From NCBI RefSeq assembly GCF_042427745.1, contig NZ_JBHMFA010000006.1: DNA of 64,000 nt; one strand, given 5' to 3'. Under the pieces are notes generated by a model, which was not told the DNA's origin, did not search any database, and was given only the letters and a program-made list of their open reading frames with translations. The DNA is from Algibacter miyuki. GTDB taxonomy: Bacteria; Bacteroidota; Bacteroidia; Flavobacteriales; Flavobacteriaceae. Positions 36,701 through 43,769 of the stretch are shown here, piece after piece; the first letter of the stretch is position 1, and every line of letters begins with the position of its first letter. The position numbers were made by a program, and so were the translations under genes.

Positions 36701-38128
36701 AGGTTTAAACATTTTACCTTCGATACCTTCGAGAGCTAATATGGGCAGAAATACAATAAGAATGATAAGTTGTCCAAAAAAGGCTGCATTCATCATTTTT
36801 TTTGAGGCTTTAGAAGCCACTTTATCGCGTTCTTCCGAAGTTAATTTTTTCTTTTTTAAAACTTGAGATGCAATTAAAAACACTGTGCTTTCAACAATAA
36901 TAACAGCACCATCTACGATAATTCCAAAATCAATAGCTCCTAAACTCATCAAGTTTGCCCAAACATCGAATATGTACATTAAAATAAAAGCGAATAATAA
37001 TGATAAAGGAATTGTTGATGCCACAATGAGTCCGCCGCGCCAATTTCCTAATAAAAAGATCAGCACAAAAATGACTATCAGTGCGCCTTCCACAAGGTTT
37101 CCTGAAACCGTAGATGTGGTTTCGGCAATGAGTTTACTACGATCTAATAAAGGTTCTATAATAACGCCTTCTGGTAATGATTTTTCAATTTGAGCCATTC
37201 GCGCTTTTACATTCTGAATTACCTCGTTAGAATTTGCGCCTTTAAGCATCATCACTAAACCACCAACCACTTCGCCCTCGCCATCCTGGGTTAAGGCACC
37301 GTAGCGAATGGCTGAACCAAATTGTACCGTGGCAATATCTCCAATAGTAATCGGGATATTGTTACTAGTTTTTATTGCTGTTTTTTTTATATCGTCTAAA
37401 CTCCGCACCAAGCCTTCGCCACGAATAAAATTCGCCTGATGATTCTTTTCGATATACGCGCCGCCCGTATTTTGGTTATTGGCTTCGAGAGCTTCAAAAA
37501 TATCGGTAATGGTTAATCCGATAGCTTTTAACTCATTCGGATCTACGGCCACTTCATACTGTTTAATTTTTCCACCAATGGCGTTCACCTCAACAACACC
37601 TTCGACCATAGCCATTTGGCGTTGTACAATCCAATCTTGCATGGTACGTAAATCGGTGATCGAAAATTGGTCTTTAAACTCTGGTTTTACTTTTAAGGTG
37701 TACTGATAAATTTCACCCAACCCCGACGAAATAGGGCCCATAGCAGGTTCGCCAAATCCCTCAGGAATTTGCGCTTTAATGGCGTTTAGTTTTTCGGCTA
37801 CCAATTGTCGAGGCAAATAAGTACCCATATCGTCATCGAAAACAATAGTAACAACCGAGAGTCCAAAACGAGACACCGAGCGAATTTCTTGTACATTAGG
37901 AAGATTACTCATGGCAACCTCAACGGGATAGGTTATAATTTGTTCGATATCTTCCGTACCTAAATTTGGGGCTTGGGTAATAACTTGAACTTGATTGTTT
38001 GTAATATCTGGAACGGCATCGATGGGCACTTTGGTAATGCTCCAAATCCCGGCTCCTATTATGGTTAGCGTGAGCAAACCAATAATGAATTTATTATGGA
38101 TTGAAAAATCAATGATTTTGTTAATCAT
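33794..38128 (-). CDS. CusA/CzcA-type RND metal pump fused to a TolC-like outer-membrane factor
   Basis: A 1444-residue fusion. Residues 1 to about 1040 are an RND permease with an N-terminal membrane helix (IDFSIHNKFIIGLLTLTIIG), porter domains and metal-family motifs (DFGIIVDGAVIIVE in a transmembrane helix; VYVPMM-like segments). Residues about 1044-1063 look like an internal signal peptide (TTAILVVFLGFSNTINAQ). The remainder matches outer-membrane efflux proteins (MEAAVKLSKENYPLLKQKQ, long coiled helices, QAGVSIPFLSG). The usual separate outer-membrane factor gene is absent here. The pump probably exports divalent or monovalent heavy metals with proton motive force. It lies between the DUF6660 gene (235 bp upstream) and the adaptor (4 bp downstream). 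Confidence 0.93.
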   Translation of the reverse strand: MINKIIDFSIHNKFIIGLLTLTIIGAGIWSITKVPIDAVPDITNNQVQVITQAPNLGTEDIEQIITYPVEVAMSNLPNVQEIRSVSRFGLSVVTIVFDDDMGTYLPRQLVAEKLNAIKAQIPEGFGEPAMGPISSGLGEIYQYTLKVKPEFKDQFSITDLRTMQDWIVQRQMAMVEGVVEVNAIGGKIKQYEVAVDPNELKAIGLTITDIFEALEANNQNTGGAYIEKNHQANFIRGEGLVRSLDDIKKTAIKTSNNIPITIGDIATVQFGSAIRYGALTQDGEGEVVGGLVMMLKGANSNEVIQNVKARMAQIEKSLPEGVIIEPLLDRSKLIAETTSTVSGNLVEGALIVIFVLIFLLGNWRGGLIVASTIPLSLLFAFILMYIFDVWANLMSLGAIDFGIIVDGAVIIVESTVFLIASQVLKKKKLTSEERDKVASKASKKMMNAAFFGQLIILIVFLPILALEGIEGKMFKPMALTFIFAMIGAMVLCLTYVPMMSALVLRAPKSEKLSYGDKFVRWVENKYKPLLEKSLKKGKLIIGVSVVCFGIAVFMFTKMGGEFIPQLDEGDIAFHAILKPGSSLTETIETTTKIEQIVKAKFPEVEKIVSRIGVAEIPTDPMPMDLADVIVILKPKSEWTTVSSKDELIEKMKAAVEIIPGVNYEFTQPIEMRFNELLEGVREDIAIKLYGEDINILSEKAEEISKIIAGTDGIGDMKAEATTGLPQMTIIYNRSKLAQYGLQINTLNQIVQSAFAGGIAGTIFEGEKRFDLVVRLNASNRSDITDVQNLYINLPSGVQIPLREIADVTYKAGPMQISRDNTNRRTYVGINVRGRDVKSLVTEIKSKLDAKLELPSGYFIRYGGAFENLERASNRLKTVVPIALLLIFVLIYFALKSLPQTLMIYIAIPMATIGGIVALWLRDMPFSISAGVGFIVLFGVAVLNGLVMISGLNELKEEGVTNLKDRVIEGTKRRIRPIMLTAFTDVLGFLPMAISASAGAEVQRPLATVVIGGLLTSTLLTLFIIPILYHWVETKSLKFNLNKRVISTTAILVVFLGFSNTINAQKIGNAMPEISMEAAVKLSKENYPLLKQKQLEITKQEQLKSTVYDFGTTQIYTSGEELDSGRGVYTTVGFGQSNIDVFGISAKKELQKQRLQFSKKAFQLSELELELAVKKAWALAFQKKNKVYLYQELDSIYSNFENAVTLNYEVESISKLEYLAAKNQALQIHNKLMEAKSDYQLALQQLNFWLVSDVFFTISDTLELENDIETAEFNAESHPIYNLAELQFSEAEASYKAKKANNLPKLNLQGGLQKVNGNSGFYTYQAGVSIPFLSGINKANVKTARIDKAIAESAMAFKKREVKSKYLQAKETYFKWQKAWLFYKNDVLPLTKSQKTGALFAYKEGELDYPGFTQLIKEAVQSELDAQKTFMNYLESRFELQYFNN

Positions 38129-38363
38129 GGAAATAGGTTTTAATTCAGTTAAACTTTTCCGAGACCTTTCATATTAAAACTTAGGAGTTGGTGATAAACA
38201 TTTAAGACCGTAACGCTACAGGCGTAAAGACTATATTCTAGCATCTTTACAAAAGTAAGCTGTCTTTTTATCAGGCTTCTAAAAATTTTAAAATATGAGT
38301 GACTCAAAACGAAATGAACCAAAAGGTTCAAAATAGGATATAGATATCCCTCGAAAAACTTAA

Positions 38364-38675
38364 TTATGCCCGTGGTGGCTGTAAAATGGAAGTATTAAAA
38401 TCTTTTTCTAACTGGTTTAAGTAGAAAAAATCTTGAGTAGAAATGAAAGCCATTTCAAACTTAATAGTTGCCGTTTTTAAGTTAGTAACATTAATATGGC
38501 AACATTGGCAATTGCAAAAAGGAGAACATAAATCGGCGTCTTGATGTTGACTATCATGATTTAAATTCTGAGAAATTTCAGTTTTAACATCATCATTAAC
38601 CACAACAGAATCATCGCAAGCTGTTAAGTTCAGTGCGAAAATATAAATGGATAATATGAATGCTAAAAATTTCAT
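38364..38675 (-). CDS. DUF6660-like small Cys-rich exported protein
   Basis: A 103-residue protein with a signal peptide or lipobox (FALNLTACDD) and the compact motif CSPFCNCQCCH at about residues 52-62. This five-cysteine plus His cluster is the mark of the DUF6660 family of Bacteroidota, which tends to lie beside metal-efflux genes. A metal-sensing or metal-binding role is an inference. It is followed by 235 bp before the RND gene and preceded by only 17 bp after the PPTase stop, so it could be read through from the NRPS operon. The exact start is the ATG at 38673-38675. Confidence 0.8.
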   Translation of the reverse strand: MKFLAFILSIYIFALNLTACDDSVVVNDDVKTEISQNLNHDSQHQDADLCSPFCNCQCCHINVTNLKTATIKFEMAFISTQDFFYLNQLEKDFNTSILQPPRA

Positions 38676-38692
38676 TAGTACAAATATAGAGA

Positions 38693-39493
38693 TTATTTTG
38701 TATTATTATTCCTAAGCATCTTTAATTCGTCAAAAGCAATTGGAACAGGATAAAAATGAAGTTCCTGATTGTTTTTAATGTTCCCTGTGAGTGCAACGGT
38801 TCCCATATAATCATCATCCATTTTAAAACTAAAAACTTCTATATTATTAATTTCATTCCATATTGAAGTGTTTAAAATATGCTTACCATCTAAAGCGGGT
38901 ACTTTTGGAAAATTATCGTCGATGCCCTGGCCTGTCGCTTTTACTACCGCCTCTTTCCGTGTCCAAAACTTGTAAAATACATGCTTTTTATCATCAGCAT
39001 TTAAAACAGCATCAATTTCTTGCGCATTAAAAACATGTGCCAAAACGGCTTTAAAATCAAAATTTTTAATACTATGTTCAATATCGACCCCAACGGGTTT
39101 ATTAGCAATAGCTATGACGGCATAATCCCCGGCATGAGATAAATTAAAATGTAAATTGGGGTGGTTTTTCAGAAGTGGTTTTTTGTGTTTAGTAATTTCA
39201 AATCTTATTTCAGAAACAGGAATTCCAGCTTCTTGAGCTAGAATAAATTTTAATAACACTTTACTGATTATAAACCTATTCCTATCTTTTTCTTGATAAT
39301 ATTTATCGGCTCGGATATTTTCTTCAGGTGTTAAAAACGATCTTAACACCGCTATATATTCAACATACTTTGTAAACTTTATTTTGAAAAGTTTTACATT
39401 AACATCCTCATCAAGCTTATGATATGTGTTGATAACATCAATGCTTAATACACCTTTGTGGACCTTAATTTTAGAATTATTCATTACAACCAT
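38693..39493 (-). CDS. 4'-phosphopantetheinyl transferase (Sfp type)
   Basis: A 266-residue Sfp-family enzyme that attaches the phosphopantetheine arm of CoA to carrier proteins. Its motifs are present: PLLKNHPNLHFNLSHAGDY (acceptor-side), GVDIEH (Mg-binding Asp and Glu neighbourhood) and FYKFWTRKEAVVKATGQGI (the W-x-x-KEA motif). It overlaps the end of the NRPS gene by 17 nt (start at 39493) or 8 nt (Met4 at 39484), so translation is coupled. It should activate the carrier domain of that NRPS (Ser1010). A role for other carriers in the cell is possible. Confidence 0.93.
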   Translation of the reverse strand: MVVMNNSKIKVHKGVLSIDVINTYHKLDEDVNVKLFKIKFTKYVEYIAVLRSFLTPEENIRADKYYQEKDRNRFIISKVLLKFILAQEAGIPVSEIRFEITKHKKPLLKNHPNLHFNLSHAGDYAVIAIANKPVGVDIEHSIKNFDFKAVLAHVFNAQEIDAVLNADDKKHVFYKFWTRKEAVVKATGQGIDDNFPKVPALDGKHILNTSIWNEINNIEVFSFKMDDDYMGTVALTGNIKNNQELHFYPVPIAFDELKMLRNNNTK

Positions 39494-42400
39494 CTAATAC
39501 AGCTTGTAACACATAGCCTAGTTTTTTTTCATTTGGATGTTTAAACATATTCATATGATTTCCAGGAATCATGTGCCTATTTATTCCTCCTTTTGCCAAA
39601 GGTTCCCATCCTAAATTTTTAGTATCGTGGGCGTAAAAAACATCATCCACTTCAACTTTTAAGAGGTCTATCTCAATATCATCTGGCTTCATATAATGAT
39701 TATCAACTGCTATTTTATGTTTCCGATCTAAGGCTTCGGGCCAAGGACGAGATCCTTTTTGTTCTTCTTTATTACCTAAATTAAATCTTAAAAACACCCT
39801 ATTAAAACAGCCTTTAACAATATCTATTCTTCGATAAAAATTTTCTCTATCGCTTAACATTTTTCGTATAAAGAATAATAAATTCCCTGCCTTATAAGCA
39901 CATAAAGCCATTTTCTTTTTAATAGGATTTTTGAAATAATAATTAGGATACACATAACTATCTAGCATAATTAGTGTTTTAACCTTTCTATTTTGAGTTT
40001 TTAAAATCCGGGCCATTTCATAAGCAATAATACCACCAAATGAATAACCTGCAATGGCATAAGGCCCTTTTGGATTCGCTTGTACAATCTCCGAAATATA
40101 ATGTTCCGCCATGGCTGTAATAGAATCATGAGGTTCATCATTAGCGTAAAGTCCTTTTGCCTGTAAAGCATAAACCGGTTGCTCTTTATCTAAATTTCTC
40201 GCTAATGTTTCAAAAATTAAGACGTTATGGTCAGCACCATGAATAACGTACAAAGGATCTTTATTTCCTTCTGGTTTTATAGGTGTTAAGCAATTCCATT
40301 GTTCGATTTCTGTATTAGAATCAACAAATTCTGCCAATTTCTCAATAGTTGGATATTCTAACAAAGATGAAAGTGGCAGATTTTTACCCGTTTCTTTTTC
40401 TAAACTGACCATAACCTTAATGGCAATAAGCGAATGCCCACCAAGTTCGAAAAAATTGCTACAAATATCTATTTGTTCTCGATTTAAACAAGCTTTCCAA
40501 ATGGTTGTTACAATCTGTTCTGTTTTGCTCCGAGGTGCTGTAAAATGGGTTGAAACGGCTTTAGACATGGTATTTGCCAACAAAGTCTTTCGATCAATTT
40601 TTCCGTTTAAGGTTTTTGGGAATTCGGTTATCACATGATAATCCTGTGGCACCATATAATCTGGAAGTTTAGCATATAAATTTTCTTTCCAAAGAGCTAT
40701 AGTTTCTTTTGGCATATGCCCTGATTTCTCAGGAATAACAAATGCCATTAAGTGATTTTCATTTACCAAAACCACCGAAGATTGAACACCTTGCTCTTCA
40801 TCTAAAGCTTGCTCTATTTCTCCCAACTCTATACGATGACCTCGTAATTTAACCTGATGATCTATGCGTCCTAGGCACAGAATTTCACCATTTGGCAATA
40901 ACTGCCCTAAATCTCCGGTACGATACAATTTTGAGTTTGAATTTAAATCGCAGGTGTTTGTTATAAACTTTTCCGAAGTTAAATCTGGACGTTTCCAATA
41001 CCCTAAAGCAACACCGTCTCCAGCAATACAAATTTCTCCTGTTTTACCCGAATCTACCAATACGCCTTGTTCATTTAAAATAAACACCTGCGTATTGGCT
41101 ATTGGTCGCCCAATAGTTATTTGCTCATCGTTACTTTTTATTTGCTTTACGGTAGACCATATCGTAGTTTCTGTTGGGCCGTACATATTCCACAGACTTT
41201 CAACACGTGTTAGTAGTTTTTTTGATAGACTTACCGGCATAGCCTCTCCTCCGCAAAGTGCTTTTATGGGTAGTGGGGATTCCCAGCCCACTTCTAACAA
41301 CATTTGCCAAGTGGATGGTGTGGCTTGTAATATCGAGATGTTTTCTTGCTTTAATAGCTTTAGTAATAAACGGCTATCTCTTGCTGTTTCATCATTAGCA
41401 ATTACTAATGTTGCGCCTACTAACAACGGCGTAAATAATTCTAACGCCGCAATATCGAACGATATGGTAGTAATGGTAAGCAGCCTATCCGCTTCATTAA
41501 TACCAGGCTCTTGCAACATGCTATGTAAAAAATTGACCAAATTTTTATTTGTTACCGCAACACCTTTTGGTTTACCTGTAGAGCCAGACGTAAAAAGCAA
41601 ATACGCCATACTGTCTGTATTAACATTTCTGTCAATCGGACTTTTAAAATAGGTGCTTAGGTTTGAAAAAATATCCTTGACAAATAATGTTTTACAATTA
41701 GATTTTATATGTAGCGCTTTTGATGCAATTAATAAATTAGATTGCGAATCTTCTAACATAAACTCCAAACGATCTTCAGGATAATTGGGGTCTAACGGTA
41801 AATATGCCGCACCACATTGCATAATAGCTAATAGAAGAATTACCAGTTCGCTAGATCTAGGCAAAGCCACTCCAACAATATCGCCAGAACAAACACCTTG
41901 TTCTACCAAATAATGCGCTAACTGATTAGCTTGTTGCTCCATATCTTTATAAGAAATACCACTTCCGTTAAACTTTAAAGCTTGTTTTTCAGGAAAATTT
42001 TGAGCCATTTTGGCTATTAAATTATGTAGCAGTACATCGGGATATGCTGTGGATGTATTATTTAATTGCTGATATGCAACATCCTTAGATTTTATAACTT
42101 CTCCAATAGTAATCTCAAGACTATTTGTGATAGTAACGAGAATTTCTTCAAACGAAACCATCATTTTTTTTACGCTTGACTCTGCAAACAGAGCCGTGTT
42201 ATACGACCATTCTAAAACCAATTCACCATCAGACTTTAGAACGTTTAGAGATAATTCAAAAGTATCAAAAGCTTTCGGATTATTTTTTAGTTGAATGTTT
42301 AATCCTTCGAAAAGAATTTTATTCTCACGCTCCATATTGAATACCACAGGAACTAATGGTACCCGCGACGAATCTCTTGGTATGGCTAGTTGCTGAAGTA

Positions 42401-43460
42401 ATTGTCCAAAACTAAACTCTTGGTGCTCTAAAGCTTTAGCAAATCCTACTTTTCGATAATATAAATATTCTAGAAACGTTGTTTCTGCTGAAATTTGACT
42501 TCTTAAAGGTAAAAAATTAACACAATGCCCTACGGTTTGAGGTTTTTGGTGAAATTCTTGCCCTGCGGAAAATAAACCAACAACTAAATCGGTTTGCCCT
42601 GTTTGTTGATACAAAAACACTTCAAAAGCAGCCATTAGAATGGTTACTAAATCGGTGTTGTTTTCAGTACCTATTTTATTTAATTTGTCAACTATATTAG
42701 CTCCAATAATAGCTTTGAGAAACTTACTATTATATGTTCTTAAAGTTGGTCTGGGATAATCGGTAGGTAAATTTAACGCTGGAATAGCTTGCGCATATTC
42801 TTTCTTCCAAAACGTTTTAGATTTTGAATACTCCTCGCTTTTTAAATATGTAATTTGCTTATCAGCATACGAATAGAAATATTCTGCTTTTGGCAAAGTA
42901 AGCGTTTTATTCAAAATTCCTCCAGAATAAATTTGTCCTAATTCTTCTAATAAAACACTTATCGACCAATCATCACAAATTATATGATGCGCTGTAAACA
43001 CTAACTGATATTCTTGATGGCCCAATTTTATTAAGCCTACTTGAAACAATGGTCCCTTTACTAAATCGAAAACATGGTTTACGTTTTCATTTAAATAATT
43101 TGAAATATGTTGCGCTTTTTCGTCATTGCTAAAGCTAGAAAAATCTAAATGTTTTACGGAAAAGTCAATACTTTTATAAATATTCATCTCCATTCCTGAA
43201 GTACTGAAATTAGATCTTAAAGTATCATACCTATTCACTAATTTTTGAATAGAAGTTTCTAAAACATAAATATTTAAATCCCCTTGCAGCTCCAAAGAAA
43301 TAGATGTATTGTATGCCTTATTGGCATTATCCCCTCCCATTTTACAAGAGATCCATATTTCGGACTGAGATTGCGTTATAGGGATAACTTTTTCCTTAAT
43401 TTGGTTTTCAAAAGGATTATGAAGTAAATATTTAGTTCTGTTAGTAGTTGATTTGCTCAT
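39477..43460 (-). CDS. Single-module non-ribosomal peptide synthetase (C-A-T-TE)
   Basis: A 1327-residue protein. C domain (about 25-455) with HHIICDDWS at 158-166, where the usual final Gly of HHxxxDG is Asp. Adenylation domain (475-960): A3 LLFTSGSTGKPKG, A5 YGPTETTIW, A8 GRIDHQVKLRGHRIELGEIE, A10 NGKIDRK. Carrier domain (about 975-1047) with LGGHS, Ser1010. Thioesterase (1060-1320) with GYSFG, Ser1140. Aligned by hand to GrsA, the specificity residues read D I L A L G M I W K, eight of ten equal to a commonly cited glycine code. It overlaps the PPTase and is coupled upstream to a 47-codon ORF. A lone C-A-T-TE module could join an acyl or aminoacyl donor to glycine. The donor and product are unknown. 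Confidence 0.92.
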   Translation of the reverse strand: MSKSTTNRTKYLLHNPFENQIKEKVIPITQSQSEIWISCKMGGDNANKAYNTSISLELQGDLNIYVLETSIQKLVNRYDTLRSNFSTSGMEMNIYKSIDFSVKHLDFSSFSNDEKAQHISNYLNENVNHVFDLVKGPLFQVGLIKLGHQEYQLVFTAHHIICDDWSISVLLEELGQIYSGGILNKTLTLPKAEYFYSYADKQITYLKSEEYSKSKTFWKKEYAQAIPALNLPTDYPRPTLRTYNSKFLKAIIGANIVDKLNKIGTENNTDLVTILMAAFEVFLYQQTGQTDLVVGLFSAGQEFHQKPQTVGHCVNFLPLRSQISAETTFLEYLYYRKVGFAKALEHQEFSFGQLLQQLAIPRDSSRVPLVPVVFNMERENKILFEGLNIQLKNNPKAFDTFELSLNVLKSDGELVLEWSYNTALFAESSVKKMMVSFEEILVTITNSLEITIGEVIKSKDVAYQQLNNTSTAYPDVLLHNLIAKMAQNFPEKQALKFNGSGISYKDMEQQANQLAHYLVEQGVCSGDIVGVALPRSSELVILLLAIMQCGAAYLPLDPNYPEDRLEFMLEDSQSNLLIASKALHIKSNCKTLFVKDIFSNLSTYFKSPIDRNVNTDSMAYLLFTSGSTGKPKGVAVTNKNLVNFLHSMLQEPGINEADRLLTITTISFDIAALELFTPLLVGATLVIANDETARDSRLLLKLLKQENISILQATPSTWQMLLEVGWESPLPIKALCGGEAMPVSLSKKLLTRVESLWNMYGPTETTIWSTVKQIKSNDEQITIGRPIANTQVFILNEQGVLVDSGKTGEICIAGDGVALGYWKRPDLTSEKFITNTCDLNSNSKLYRTGDLGQLLPNGEILCLGRIDHQVKLRGHRIELGEIEQALDEEQGVQSSVVLVNENHLMAFVIPEKSGHMPKETIALWKENLYAKLPDYMVPQDYHVITEFPKTLNGKIDRKTLLANTMSKAVSTHFTAPRSKTEQIVTTIWKACLNREQIDICSNFFELGGHSLIAIKVMVSLEKETGKNLPLSSLLEYPTIEKLAEFVDSNTEIEQWNCLTPIKPEGNKDPLYVIHGADHNVLIFETLARNLDKEQPVYALQAKGLYANDEPHDSITAMAEHYISEIVQANPKGPYAIAGYSFGGIIAYEMARILKTQNRKVKTLIMLDSYVYPNYYFKNPIKKKMALCAYKAGNLLFFIRKMLSDRENFYRRIDIVKGCFNRVFLRFNLGNKEEQKGSRPWPEALDRKHKIAVDNHYMKPDDIEIDLLKVEVDDVFYAHDTKNLGWEPLAKGGINRHMIPGNHMNMFKHPNEKKLGYVLQAVLDGCNE

Positions 43461-43603
43461 TATCCTAAATCCGTTTTTACAGGTTCGACTCGGAATTCCA
43501 AATTAGAAATAGATGCTTTTATCAAACCTCCAAAACCTATGTGATTTTTTAATGATAACAGGTTGGTTAAGCCTTTATATATGTTTAAAATAATCTCTGA
43601 CAT
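43460..43603 (-). CDS. Small ORF (47 aa) translationally coupled to the NRPS
   Basis: Starting at the ATG 43601-43603 there is an open frame of 47 codons beginning MSEIILNIYKGLTNLLSLKN and ending VKTDLG. Its TAA overlaps the NRPS ATG (TAATG), the typical arrangement of coupled genes. It has a possible amphipathic N-terminal helix and no signal peptide. It could be a short docking peptide for the synthetase, a leader peptide, or a regulatory ORF; similarity to TubC-type docking domains is faint and unproven. It is reported because the overlap is exact. The 166-bp gap to the next gene upstream would hold the promoter. Confidence 0.55.
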   Translation of the reverse strand: MSEIILNIYKGLTNLLSLKNHIGFGGLIKASISNLEFRVEPVKTDLG

Positions 43604-43769
43604 GTTGTTAAAAATAGAGTTTTTTCTCACAAAAATTGAATTAGTTTCGAATTTAGTCGTAATATTTTTAATTCTTTACAGAAAATTAATGTAAAAACAT
43701 AAAACCTACTTTAAAGGCTTCTAAAATCATATATTGTTTAGATGAATTATTTTTTTACTAAATAAAAAA

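Noticed and set aside
38149..38331. A 60-codon minus-strand ORF between the RND and DUF6660 genes
   Set aside because: No motif or coding signal; it overlaps the likely leader of the RND gene and is short enough to occur by chance.
40864..41652. A 262-codon plus-strand ORF inside the NRPS
   Set aside because: It is antisense to the adenylation domain, whose frame, motifs and length are all intact; it has no recognisable domain.
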